Part shown: positions 30,613 through 43,900 of the stretch, piece after piece | Numbering within the stretch: position 1 is the first letter of the stretch | Layout: the number at the start of each line of letters is the position of its first letter | NCBI GenBank assembly: GCA_963281155.1 | Contig: CAUJLY010000006.1 | Location: 8,556,001 to 8,620,000, forward strand | Source of the DNA: Rhabditophanes sp. KR3021 | Lineage: Eukaryota > Nematoda > Chromadorea > Rhabditida > Alloionematidae | Length of the DNA stretch: 64,000 nt | Direction: 5' to 3' | Notes under the pieces: generated by a model | Database searches by the model: none | What the model saw: only the letters and a program-made list of their open reading frames with translations | Told to the model about the DNA's origin: nothing | Made by a program: the position numbers and the translations under genes

Positions 30613-33013
30613 TGACGAAATAATGTTCTATAAATATCAGATACATATTTATTATATCAATTATCACATTTAACAAATTATTTATTGAAAGAGTAACACA
30701 TAATTGTAATTCAAACATACACACGACAACAACGTATTTACGATGTATTTCACCATACAATAAAAACGACTAGAGATGAGGGCAAAATGAAGGAAGAAAG
30801 TAGGCGCACGTATAAATTAATAATTTAAATGACTTACTCCACATAAAAAATTTCACTATTCTTGTGGTAAGTTTATAAGCCAGTAAAATGATGTCAACTT
30901 CTGATATTACAATCAATTTATTATATTATAGAGCTCAAAAGTCAACCATATAAAAAGGATCTTTAGTAATATCTTTATTATCTCTTAATATACTCAAAAT
31001 ATAATATCAAACTAAAGGATAAATATTTGATATATTTTATTACATCTACTAAGTCGCTAAAAATGATAGGATAATTAAAGAAGAATGCGATGTGTCCATT
31101 CGAATAGTAAATTGATTTTAATTTCAGCTTAATCTAAGCCCATAATATAGCTTAATGATAAACTAGTTTTTAATTAAATGCACTCTCCAAATAAACCATT
31201 TATTGGCAATTACCATTATAATTTAGTCTGGAGACTTCATCTCTAGATATTCACGTTTTGGAATTAAGCAAGTAACTTTCGTTCAGAGACATTTGCTCGT
31301 TGCAAGTAGTCCATTTTTCATACACGCACACTAACTGACAACTGAGGGTTGCATCCTTATAAAAAATTAGATATTACAAATATTTATAACTCCGACAAAT
31401 TTACCAATAGAAAGTAAGATGAAAAAGTATCTACACAAGCCAAAAAAGCGGGATAAAGTAGGTCAGTAGAGAGTAGAAGCAACTGAATAGTGATGCTATT
31501 TATTAGTTGTGATGTGTTTCAACATAATTTGTAATATCACCTTATTTTAACAATAAAATGGTTCATCCATCCACATTAAGATCTTCGTGAGCAACAATAC
31601 AGCACACACCACAACCACAAAAGCTCAACTCTCTAACAAAATGTGTACACTTTTATCAACAAACATTATACAATATATCTACCTCATTCTAAACGAAAAT
31701 TAACACCCTATGCTGTTAAATAAACAGTCTAGTAATCAAATCAATCATCTTATAAAGTGTTTCTTAGACAACTTTCCTTTATAATTTTTAGTTTAATAAA
31801 TAGATATAAAATATCCAATAGTAACCAAAAAACACATATGTATACATACATATACATTATCATGTGCTAATAGTAGTGATTGAAACACGTATCTATGTGA
31901 CTTTGATATAAAACGACAATCGCGAACAACAGCCCATTTTACTCAATTTGATATCTAGGACTCTCCATCTCTTTTTTAAACAGATATATGTAAAATAATT
32001 TAAGTTCGAATGGTGGCAAATCAATCGACCTTATATACATACTTCTTGCATTTACTTATACACACCAAATCGACAATTGCCTTTGTCAGCTAAAATTAAT
32101 TTTTTCCTATATAAATGTTTATGTTTGGTTGTAAATAAAAGGAGTAAATTTACTATTTGCGCCAAAATAGGATATATGTAAGTTGTGTGTAGGCAAAATT
32201 AAATATGGTTAACGCTATGATGCATCAAATCAACAAAATTGTTCCTTGTGTAAAGCATATGTAAAAAATGACTAAAAATGTTTATAACATATATAATTAA
32301 AAAAATACTTGTGTTTGGTTAGCAAATGAATAGGATTGTGATGAATGAATTTATAGAAAATAAACATTAAACAAAACCAATTTTAAAACTTGATTTTAAA
32401 GTCATCAAAATGAAACTTTAACCATCACCATACATATATTTATCTCCTAATTGTCATTATTTGGGATTATCGAAGACTTATTTACATCCAAAAAATTGAT
32501 TTTGCTTATTAGTCTAAGTTGCTTTTCTTATGAATCATTAACAGCTAAAAAGGGTGTTGTAATTTATGGTTAGTTCGTAGATGTGAAAAATAACAGATTT
32601 TTGACATGAAATGGTGTGGTAGGTGTTTCTAGTTGGTAAAATACGATTTGTTTTATGAGGTAAAAAGATGTATATAATTATATATTCATGTGTGCACGGA
32701 ATAATGAAATTCTATGGCGTCAAATTATTGTTTCATAACCATTTGAAATGATAGATGGTGATTTTTATTTGTCAACATCTAAAATATGGTTTTGAACAGC
32801 AAAATAAATTTATAAATGAAATAATAAATAAATTTATAAACAAAATAATAAATACAATTATCGGTGAATTTATAAATGAAATTAAAAAAATAATTATGCA
32901 GATGTTTATTAATAATTTAAAATTGATAATAAAAATAATGAGATCGCTGTAAAGCCGAATTGAAGATTTTAAACAACCTAAATACTACTGAAATGAATTA
33001 TGCATACAAAGAA
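30613..33013. other. 2.4 kb intergenic region, low-complexity near right end
   Basis: No supportable gene. Around 32800-32900 the sequence becomes low-complexity, with repeats of AATAAATTTATAAA. A short plus-strand frame across it (32755-32952) is an Ile/Asn/Lys product of that repeat. Confidence 0.55.
32801..32890. repeat. Low-complexity AATAAATTTATAAA-type repeat
   Basis: Several imperfect direct copies of a unit resembling ATAAATTTATAAATGAAATA follow one another. They are seen directly and are probably replication slippage in AT-rich DNA. Confidence 0.5.
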
Positions 33014-36000
33014 TTATAAATAGGTGTCTTGCGCACTACTAGTAATACTTGGACTAGGTCTGCAAGAACTGTTTCGAGATTCCCGTTTTGTAGTTTTGCT
33101 TAGTAAAGCTGTGGCTGCGTTAGGAGTATCACTGAATTCCTCAGTGTTTAGGCGATATTTGAAAGTACTTCTTAAAAAGATGTAATTAGATATATGCAAA
33201 GGATTACCATTCATTAAAGTCTTTAATACTTACTGTTTTTTAAAGATATATTCTCGCTCTGGCTTGCCAGAAGTTTCTCTCTCCGTCTCAAAGAAGATAA
33301 CCCATAATTTTGGGGAGAAAATACATGCTAAACAGACGTTGGCGGACATAGAAATTGAAACGCATAATGATGTTGTTTGGAGCTTAAAAAGATTAATACA
33401 AATATTTAACTTCCTATCATCATCTAAACTAACCTCGAAGTTTCCGCCTGTTCCAAAAAACAAACACATCCAACTAATCCATACGACGCAAGTTGTGTAC
33501 ATACTGAAGCCTATGTACTTCGTTTCATTAAAATTTTCTGGAACTTTTCTGGTTCGAATTGCATATATAGTACACACTATAAGCAAGAATGCATCATAAG
33601 TTAATGAGTACAAGAAATGATGATCTGGGACATTGCAAATTAAGACAACTTGACTTCTGGTAGGATGATAGTTTTTGGTGCCTGGCGGTATTATGAGAAG
33701 CCAAATGATTGTTCCAATTAACTGGACTGCTGTAAAAAGCGTTGTGATGAAAACTTGTGAAATTGGCGATATAAATCTTGGTCTGAGGGCAGACATTGTA
33801 GCCATTGAAAAAATTCTATGAATTCTATTTGTTTTAACTAACATTCCTCCATACAAACAAGAAAAAGCAAATCCAATTCCAGTTCTCTTGAGGGCACAAA
33901 TGAATGGAGTAGGCTTAGATACTAAGACAAATGTCATGCAATAACATATTAAAAATGAAAACAGTAGGATATAACTTAATTCACGGCCTGATGCCTTTAC
34001 TACTGGTTCTTCACTAAATTTGATGTAGCAGATTATAACGAATATCGTACATGCAATGCCTATTACGGCCATAATCACAGGAATAATCGTATACCAAGTA
34101 TCCCATTTCATGTACTTTAAATGTTTTGTAGCCAAGTCGTAGCAACGACGGCGGTCAGCGGTCGGAAAACGTCCTTCACCACAATCAGTACAAGTTGCCT
34201 CATCGCTCAAATATTCATACTCTTCACACTTGCTGCAAGCCCAACAGCACTGTTCATCATGTTTTATAAGTTGTTTTTTATGACCTGATTTACATGGCAC
34301 ACTACATTGTGAGATTGGAGCGGACTTCTTTTTGAATTTAACTGTATCATTAACATTAGGCAGTCGTTGATTCCAAAACATCAATGATTCATTAATAACT
34401 AATGTCCCTTCTGCCCATTTGCCAACTATAGTATAATCATCTTTTTCCGTATCATTGCTCGAATTGTCAACTAATGGTTGGTAATTCAAAATTGTATAAT
34501 GAGCAGGTCCATCTCCTTCTTTTGTGAAATGCACGTTCTTTCCTACCAAGTCGACAAACTTTACATTGAGTAAATACTTTTTGTAAAACAATTCGCCATC
34601 TACTTGGGCTAGGGCATCGCAAATTTCCGGTCCTTTGGAGTACCTGGAAATCCAAGAATGCTCAACAGTATCATTAGGACAAAGTTGCTCCTTCATTTCC
34701 TTTAGACCGTGGGCAATAGCATATACGGCTTCGATTACAAATTGAATTTTGTCATCGGCACTAAAATGATCTCTACTCATTCTTTTATCTTCACACCTAT
34801 TAGGGTCATTCTCATCTTCTAGGTCAAAAGCGCAATTGAACTTTTGCCTCCACAACTCACGTAACCAGCCATTTCTTTGAAACTTCTCACTGCCCGGATG
34901 CAATGAAAGATAATATTCTTCAAACGAAGGAATTCGATTGGATTCGAGCATCAATACGATGGCACCATAAGCCGCCCACTTACGATGAGCCTTTGTGTAC
35001 ATGTCATTATTCCTATCCCAACTTTCGCTAGCCAACCAAATAATATTTTTTGTGTTACGATAATTAGAATGTGTGTTATTCATTTTCATAGACACCTTAT
35101 CCATCAAAATGGGGATATGCTCTGTTCCCACAAACAAAACAACCAGCCGTGCTCCAACCTCCTTTTCGGGTTCCAGTTTGTTAATTAAGTTGTCTACAGA
35201 CTCAGCCATCAACTCTGGCTTGGACAGAATTCTCTCTTCATTAGCTATGCAAATGTTTGCTTTCCGAGCTTCTTTCTTAAATGCCCCTGCCCCCAGTTCT
35301 CCGTACTCATCAGCTGAATAAACTAGGGACACAAAGGTCCAATTAAAATGTAATATGATATCTATCATAGCTCGGACCTGGTGAGTGTCACTTGGCACAG
35401 TCCTAGCAAAGTACTCAAACCTTGATTTTTCTGATAAATCTGCATTTGTAGAGGCCGGTGAAACTTGTACTATTCGGAACAGACGTAACAAATTGGCTAT
35501 CTGAACTGTAACTGAACTGTAACTGGCCCCAACTACCGCCACTACATGTTTTTTCGGTTTCTTTGTAATTGTCGGATCCTTGTGGTCAGAGCAACTAATC
35601 TTTTCTATATCACTTCCTCCTATCATTTCTCGAACAAAATCCAGGGATTGATTGAGAGCATATGCGGGGTTTGAACAAGAATCTACGATGTGCGCTCCAA
35701 GCTTATAACCTCGTAAAAAATCGTTCTTTGCATTGATCATATCCATTGCATAAAGCATAGCTTCCACTCGATGTACCCCTCTGAAAGTATAGCATAAAAT
35801 AAAAGTATTCAAAACACTGTCAATCAAATTGTACGCAGTTTACAATTATAAATTAAACTACCCAAAATACAGTGTTTAAAATTTACCTTGTCTCCCAAAG
35901 TTCCCCACAAGGATTATCTGTTGTTTTCGATTTTTCATGAACAGGAAACACTCCGCCCAAAATCAAATCACCATCAATTCGAATTTGCCTTATAGGAGGG

Positions 36001-36149
36001 TATGTTTGCTGGCGAATTTGTTCAGTTTCACCCACAACATCAACAAGGCCTTGCAAGTTTGTGATTATCTGAGTTGCTAAGGCTAATATTGTAAACATAT
36101 TGACATTTATCTTTTTTGCAAACAATAAAAAGAAGTGGTACAATTCCAT
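33014..36149 (-). CDS. Metabotropic glutamate receptor (class C GPCR)
   Basis: Exons 36149-35887, 35780-33234 and 33167-33014, with introns of 106 and 66 nt, give 987 residues. A signal peptide is followed by the Venus-flytrap domain (DGDLILGGVFPVH, CGELWETRGVHRVEAM, SYSSVTVQIANLLRLF, VSPASTNADLSEKSRF). A nine-Cys linker lies near 575-635 (QCSVPCKSG ... CCWACSKCEEYEY ... CTDCGEG), then seven helices (about 645-905). The Cys-rich linker excludes GABA-B receptors. Glutamate-pocket positions known from mGluR1 look mostly kept (Arg of HRVEAM, Ser of SYSS, Thr of ASTNA), but the Asp of the usual GSDxW is Glu in ASESW. The tail is short and ends DTYL, a class I PDZ ligand. ATG 36149 opens the frame; Met18 would give a cleaner signal peptide. 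Mammalian group assignment is not possible by eye. Confidence 0.93.
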
Positions 36150-36448
36150 ATGATAGTTGAATTAACCAAAAATAAAGCACCGTAATATGTAGGTTGGTAG
36201 AAGTTTTTATCCTTTCTACGAGGACTAATAATGGCACAAAATAGTAGTAGTATATGTAGTTGAAAGTTTTGTTTGGAAGGAATATTATCAATTAGAATGA
36301 AAACATCCTATGCAGAGAGTTGTATGCTGTAAATAATAGAATCTGATATTATATATCATTTAGTTCATTACAAATTCTTAGGAACCGTCGCTCATAAAAT
36401 GAGATATCAAAAAATTATTTGATACTTGGGCACACACATATAAAATAC

Positions 36449-36853
36449 TCAAGACAAATGTTGCCTTAAACTTTTGCCCCAACCATACATTTTTCTACCG
36501 CCCATTATATCTTTGTCTTCTTTTTCATGATGCCGAGGTCCTGTGTGATATGTGATGGTTTTTGTACCGTGATAAGTGCTAAGGGGATACGTGTGTGATA
36601 GAAGGGACTTTAAATGTTTTGACAATGTGGCGAACATGATTTGGGACCCCTCAGTTATATCTTACTTCTCGTTTGTTTTGAAGAATAAATTTAGGCAACT
36701 GAAACTTGAGATTGTGTCTTTAAAGTAATTATAAATGGAGGGTATATATGGTGAAATGACGTAATCATAACATTTCTCAATAATATCTTCGTCATTTACC
36801 TTTCTAAGGATCGAAAAAGTCACCATATGCACGTTTCTCTTTTGTGTTAACAA
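36449..36853 (-). CDS. Possible small protein, weakly supported
   Basis: Two minus-strand frames look more protein-like than background. The right one (about 36853-36662) contains VNDEDIIEKCYDYVISPYIP and ends at a GTAAGA donor-like site. The left one (36637-36449) is ATG-started, 62 residues, with an N-terminus like a mitochondrial presequence (MFATLSKHLKSLLSH) and a His/Lys-rich end. A splice to the acceptor CCCCTTAG near 36583 would fuse them in frame; otherwise the left frame is a gene by itself. No family is recognised, and it may be non-coding. Confidence 0.22.
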
Positions 36854-38640
36854 TAATAAATCCTAGACAATAAAAAATATTTTTTATCGTTTACTCCTAA
36901 ACAAGCAATAACATTAACTGGTACGATATAAAAGTCTATATATTTAAAAATAAATATACAATACTGAGGCTGTACATTATAATAATGGTAGGTTTGTGGC
37001 AAACAAAATACTTTCACTAACAAAAGGCAAAACGGCTTCTATTTGATTATATAATTAGTAACTTTGACGAGATTTGTCATAACAAGACAGTACAAAGATG
37101 TTTGTACATTTAATTGTTTTATTGTTTGCTTGCTCAATTATTAACAACATCACTTTTTGTAATATGTACATATTATCATTTGAAAAATAAGGCTAAAACA
37201 ATGGAAATAGAAAATATAAGTTAAATGGTGGGTGAAAACACACCAAACAAATGTATAACTTCCTTTTTTGTTAGACCAATTGTTATTGTATTACGGAGAA
37301 CAAAAAAGGGGATTATGTGACATAAAGATCATGATAAGGATAATAGAAATGTTAATAGTAATGAACCTCATTTTGACCATCATAATGATGACACATTATG
37401 AATGGATAAAAATAATGCTAGAATGTAAAAATAAGTTGTAAAGGAAAATTGTTATTGTCAATTTTTGTGATTAATTTATAGGAAATTGGATTTATTGATA
37501 AGCTTTTAAATTCAAAGACATATATTAGTAAATCCGAAAATCTAAACTTTCCAATGATTAGATATGTAACAACTTTGTGTATACAAAATGTCCAGAGTCT
37601 TCACAGAGGAAGTGAATGTTATGATAAAATATAATAATCAGTATATATAATATATTTTTTAGGTTGTGTTGTAGGTTTATAAAAGTATTAGCACAATTAG
37701 TAGGCCGTATTAAAAACATCCCAAAATACCATAAATCGCTACCAACTAATTAGTAATAAACGTTCCCAAAGGATATGTCTTGGCAGCGGAGGATGGTAAA
37801 GTTTATATGCGCATGCAAATATATTATTAAACTTGTTAAATATAATTTGTGTTATAAGTCTGATTAATTTGTTATGTCCTAACTTTTGACACAGCTATAG
37901 ATGGCCATTTCTAAAAATTCAAATTGATAGTCTTAACAATTTGCTTTAAAATATAAAAGTTAACATATTCCTGTGGTTACTCTAAATAGAGTATTTTAAA
38001 TAGAATATTGTGAGAAAGTCATTAAGGAAAGGAAAAAATTGTGTAGGAAAAGTAAGAAATGGGTTTTGTATTGCTCCTGTAAAATAGTATAAAATAGTAA
38101 AAGAAGGGCACATAAAAGTTTAGTAGAGGAAATCAAATTTCGTTGACTAATTATCGTATGTTTCATGATGATGTAAAAAGAAATGTACTTTTAGCAGATA
38201 AAATTATATATCAAATATTGCTGCCATTTTAATTGAGGAAAATCACAAAGATAAGCTGTACTGTGGAGGAAGATAATAATATTCTGCATATGCGTGTATT
38301 TTTGTCTTTATTCTTTAACGAGCGTAATTATTTTTTAATGTTATCCGCTTCCATAAGAATCTTTATAATAAAAACGTCAGATAGACTATTGTAATGAAGT
38401 ATCAATTTTGTTGCATACTTTGCAACTAAAAGGTACTATCTTGCTCAAGGTATGTCTTAAGAACGGCGGCAGTTTATTTACCAAAAAAAGTAACATTTAA
38501 ACAAACAATCTAATCTTATCTGATATATTACATAGATAATGAACTACTCCACCCACATAATGAATTGTATGTATACAAAGAAACAGCTTCGTATTCGATT
38601 AATAAGTGATCACAGTATTGTATGTTGTCCACCAATACAT

Positions 38641-38700
38641 TACACTAATTATATTTTACACATACACTTAATTATATTTTGTACACACACTTAATTATTA
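38641..38700. repeat. Short tandem repeat, ~25-bp period
   Basis: Two and a half copies of a unit resembling TACACTTAATTATATTTT with a short ACACA tail stand end to end, finishing 25 bp before the HPS1-like ATG. Confidence 0.55.
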
Positions 38701-38724
38701 TTATTCAAAACAAAAAAAGCTATC

Positions 38725-40923
38725 ATGAAAGGAGTTTTGTTAGTAGACAACCAAGACACAGTTATTTTTGCCGCTGGCGATAGTGATTTTGCCAATCATA
38801 TAAACAACTTTACCTTATTTAATTGCCATTCGGGTGGCGATTGCACCGACACAGATACTTCCTCTACGTCCATTCAATCAAGCTTAAATGAAAGTTATAG
38901 TTTTAAAGTGAATGCATCAATTGACATTTCCTACAGACAAGCAACTGATATCTTTTTACCTTTAATATTAATGTATAACATGCGGAAAGAACAATCGAAT
39001 GGATTAGTGCATGAGATAGCTGGTGACAGACTTAAACTCCATTTTAAAGAACTTCAAGAGGAACATTTTATCATATATGTTGCTGAGACGTATGTGTACT
39101 TATCAAAATTAATTATTAATAACTCTTCTCTTTCAATTTTTAAGGGAGTCTTGTGAGGATGCAAAGGAAATAGTCAGAAAGATAAATCACGCGTTTAAAT
39201 TTTATCTAGGGGATTTCCTAACCTTGCTAAGATCAGATTTGACATCAATCTGTCATGCCAAAACATTATTATACAATAGGTTACTAGATATCTTTTCCGA
39301 AAAACAACCTTACCATCAATTAAGTTTAGAGAATGATCAAAGTCCAAAAATAGGGTTGGAATTTTGTAAGAACATTAGCGAAAACTTAAGACCTCGTCTT
39401 GTTAATAATTTGTAAGTTTTGGTTGGTGGGTATAAACAAACCACAATGTTTTTAATATGAAGTTGGTGTCCCTTTTATGCTTTAATAACAATATTTTAGA
39501 GTATTTTTGATAAAAAATTTAACAATAATCTCATCATCTGGTACAAACGACTCATCAAACAGAACTATTTTTTTGAATGAAAGCATGACGAAAGAAGACA
39601 TTCAAGAGATAATACAATTGAGTATTTTAAGAAAAAATAATGAATTTAGCGAATCTTTTGATAGTGTCTGGATAACTCTAAAAAGATTTAAAAACCGAGT
39701 AGCCTTCGTAAATGTATTTTGTAGGAAAATCACATCCCAATACGATGTCATTATCATATCACCGGTCGAGAGTGCCTGGCGCTTTCATGAAGTTTACCGA
39801 TTATTTGACAAATTTGCGGAATTACCTAAGCACCCTGTGAATCGAAGTCAAATATCAGACATCACAGATACTATTCTTAAATTATTTCCTACTGATAATA
39901 GTGAATTGTCTGGTAATAGCCTGACACTACACGAAACGTACGGACGTAGGATTATGGTAATTTCCCCAATTAACATGTTACTTAATAGGTATATTTTAAT
40001 TATAGAATATTTGGTCCAAACTGATAACACAACTGACAGCCAATTTGTCAACTGATTTGTATTACAATGATAGGTCACCGCTTGCTCCTGATACCCCATC
40101 CCTCCATGAGTACTGTTCTTCCGATAGCGGGGTAGAAGTTATGTCTGCGACAAATTCCTTCCTAACCGTTTTCTCGAAACCGCGCCACTTTTTTTCACAT
40201 ATAATTGATAACAGAGCTGTGGATTTTACGATCTACCACAATGCAATGATAACGCAGATTAAAAGATACTTCACAATGTACTTGAATGATTTTTTACAAC
40301 TTATCAAAACAGACATTTCAACATGCCAATGGAAAGAAATAAAAAAGGAAATATTATTTTGTTATGCCGGTCATCGCTCAGCTTTAGCTCGTAATTTACC
40401 TAACAATGTGGGCATCTCAACAAGCTTAGATTGTATGGGATATGTATTTTATTGTTCCGACATTCCATTCAGTGTTAACTTTAGTCAATGGGATGAATCT
40501 GAAATGTCAAGTACGAAGATGCAAGTAGAAGGTAGGCTAAAGGAAAACTTAAAGAGGATGGTATTTCCGGATATGACAAATAAAGAAGAAATGATAGAAA
40601 TAGAATTCAACCAGATTGGGACATTTTACACTGTGCAGGTAATGAATAATTTATTTTTTAACAAACATTAACTTTTGCCCCAACTTTTTTAGTACACAGC
40701 TATAGGTGAAATTTTATTAACTAATAAGAAGTCAAATAGTCGCTGGAGACAAATAAACCCGTTTTCCAAGAAAGTTAGGGAAAGCTCGGACTTGGGTGTA
40801 GCGAAAGCTTTTGTCGTTTTTAATAGTTTGACAAATAAAGAACTGGCCATTGCTCAAGCCAAAAGAATAGCAGAATATTATTATAATTATACAAGACAAA
40901 TTGCTAAATGCCTTTATACTTAA
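38725..40923 (+). CDS. HPS1-like longin-fold (HerMon family) protein, BLOC-3 component
   Basis: Five exons, 38725-39089, 39145-39411, 39500-39956, 40006-40638 and 40693-40923, with introns of 55, 88, 49 and 54 nt, give 650 residues, close to vertebrate HPS1 (~700). The N-terminus (MKGVLLVDNQDTVIFAAGDSDF) and the following FIIYVAETES...LGDFLTLLRSDL block look like the first longin domain of HPS1. A central HFIIYV/VAFVNVF/FTVQYTAI pattern suggests the three longin-type domains of the HPS1/MON1/FUZ superfamily. HPS1 with HPS4 forms BLOC-3, the Rab32/38 exchange factor for lysosome-related organelles. The match is to general pattern, not a motif, so MON1, FUZ or INTU relatives cannot be excluded. 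The third intron takes donor ATG|GTAATT, which restores the frame. Confidence 0.6.
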
Positions 40924-43900
40924 GTTTGATTTTGTCATATAAAAATAGTGTCATAACTACCGTGTATTTTTTATATTTGTCTCAACTAACAATTAGAATA
41001 AATTATTTCAAATTATTATAATATTGAGAGAGTGTGGTGTAGAGGTGGTATTTTTTAAGTGTATTAATAACAGGTACAAAATTGGCAACTTCCAGATGTA
41101 AAAAGTAGCTTATTGGATTTTATTTTGTAATTATAGGAAAGCTTTACGATTTTTGTTATTATTATATTATACCGTTTTTGATATTTGTCTTGTTGACGCC
41201 ACACAATTGTCATATTAGAAGGAGATAGCATTTTAATTGTGATTAATAATAACATTTATATCAGTTTACATTCGATCTTTCTGGTAAACAACAAATCTGT
41301 TATGATATCATAGGATTTAACAAATGAAAGTACACTATTTGATGGTGGGTTTGTAAAAAGATATAGGAGCACATGCGGGAGGGTATAGATATAAATATGT
41401 CTGTATTTACAAGTACAAGGTATTGATACTGAATATAAAAATGATCACTTCATATTTCGAATTATTCTCCTTCCTTTGTCACAACCTCATCAACAACTCT
41501 TGCTAAAACAATAGATGTTAATCTTGTCTAAATCCAAATAAGTCAATTCTTAAAACTTATATTTGCCTCAACTTTTATATATCCATTTGAATTTTATTGC
41601 TCAATTTTTTGTGGTAATCTTTTTTCAAATTACAATAAACAAAGACACAATTTTGACTGAATTTTAAATATTCTACTTTCAAATACAATATACTATCACG
41701 CTTCATGACATTCAAAATAACATTAAAGTATGGCTTTAACTATTTTTATTTTTTGTGGCCGAGTTTCTTTAAAAAAGTGTTTATGTGAGCATTTAGATAT
41801 TGAATTATTTTAATGATGTTCTTGTGTACTCATCTGAAAAATTAAGAAAAAAGAAGCCTCATTATATATTTTTTGAAGATGATGGGGAAGTGTTAAAAAG
41901 GCGACCATTAATTATTAAAAAAATGCAACGCATAATTTAAGTAATTATTTATAAACAAATTCTTTACCAAATTATATGTCATCATCTTAATTATGAGACA
42001 GCGTGAATAATTTAAAATAAATATTAGCATTTCTGATGCCATATATACATCCAAAGTGCATAAACAAAAAAGGAACAATAGAAAGTCGTTAAATTTAATT
42101 AAAGAACTTTATTGCTTTCAGACAATGATATATTTTTATATATTTCAACTATTTTAAATAAACTTTTGGCAAAAACAATGAGCGAGAATCAGTTTGTGTC
42201 GAATGTCGGAAAACATCAACTAAAGAGACTGTAAACTTTCATTAATGTTGTTCAGAAATACATGATAATTTGTCAAAAGAACCTTTTTTCAAAGTGCAGC
42301 AGTCACCAACTCCTTAAAAGACATCTATTTGACTTTCTTTTTTTAATCCAAAATACATTTGACAAGGCAATTAAGAAAATATAAGAGAAATAATTCACTT
42401 CATTAGCATGTTGAGATTTCCAAAAACATGTTAATAAGACGGTTCAAGTAAATGACTATTTCATAACACAAACATCCCTAAACATAATAATGCATAAATG
42501 TTTTCGAATATGTCTAGTGTTTACTTTTGAATGTAAAGACAACGGCTTTTCTTTTCTAAAGAATATTATTATGTGGCACCTTTACTAAAATAAAATGAGC
42601 AAAACATGATAATCGGTGTTATTTGTCAAGATAGAACATATGTTTTGGCTTTAATTATGCTTTCATTCAAAAGTCTCCTTGACGATCTCGACATTTCCTT
42701 AAGCCCAAGAAGAGGAGCCATCAACCGTTTCAACAAATATTGAAACAAAGCAAAAAATATATATTAAGAAGCTTATAAGTATGTGGGAATATCGTTTTAA
42801 ATGTGTTGGGCTATATTAGAACAAGCAAATCGTCTTCTACGATGTTATCAGAAAGGTTGTGTCATTTATTTTGAATGTATACAGTTACTACCATAAAAAT
42901 TTTTGCATACGTAAAATCTTTATTTTATTGGTTTGTTTTGCCAATATTCTGTTTCATTCTCTTATTTTGAACAATTTTTTAATATCCAAAAAGTAGTTGG
43001 CATTTACTACTCCTAACCATTTATGATATTAAGCTTTTTGTTACAAGCCTTCAAGACAATTTATAATACACTTTTGATACGTTTTTATTTCCGTCCAACC
43101 ATTGCTTATTCATTCAACCAAATGGGCTACCGAATGTTGGCGCCAATATTTTGCAGACTAAATCCTATTTCCTCTTTCGAAAACATTTATAGGAGGATGA
43201 AAGGAATGCATAGGATTATTTACAAGTTCAAATTAGATTTATCTCAAATTTGACCCTGTTTGGTAACATTAAAAATGAAAGGTTCCATACATAGTATCTT
43301 AACAAAAGTATTCATTAAATTCAACCACAAAAAGAGTCCAACACACCCAGATGTTTTTTGTCGTCGTAAGTATAATAGTACACTTCTTATCTGCACTTAA
43401 GAGTCTACAACAAAAACCTTCCTTGTATCAAGAATATTTCTTCAACGGCTGGAAACATCACTTTTAAAGGCTCTATTATCAGAAGAAGAAATAGATGTGG
43501 TGACTGTCCAATGAATAAGAAAAAAGTAACGATTTGATGAGAGCTTCAAAACAAAAACACTAAACTTATAAACGCTACCATTATGTGGCAATTTCAATCT
43601 GCCTAAAATAAGATGTTAGTATGCTATTAAGCTGGGGGTATGATTTAATTATCAAACAATTTATCATTTTTTGTGTTGTTTGCATGTTAAATCAAGTAAT
43701 ATTTTTTTAGTTAATTTTAAATATGTAAGGATTTTTAGTGGTTAAAAGAACCATATGGCGTTGTTTTGGCATGTTTTTTAGATATGTCAAAATAACTTCT
43801 AATTCCCCTTTTTCTAAAGACACTAATCTTCTTTTATTTAATATAAAAAGGAGAGTATGCTATTGTAAATATTTAGAGGAAGGAATCTATATGCGAATGA

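Larger units (their letters stand above)
36150..38724. other. 2.6 kb intergenic region with a doubtful small gene and a tandem repeat
   Basis: Apart from the weak minus-strand candidate at 36449-36853 and the ~25-bp tandem repeat just before the HPS1-like start, nothing recognisable was seen. Confidence 0.5.

Noticed and set aside
39989..40005. A 17-nt GTATAT...TATAG intron in the HPS1-like gene
   Set aside because: It does not restore the frame; the 49-nt intron starting at 39957 (ATG|GTAATT) does.
43023..43253. 76-codon plus-strand frame containing an E2F-like TTGGCGCCAA
   Set aside because: No domain, signal peptide or splice partner; composition is compatible with a chance frame.
43479..43513. 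CXXC-zinc-finger-like start (RRRNRCGDC)
   Set aside because: Only about nine residues match and none of the following Cys repeats are present.
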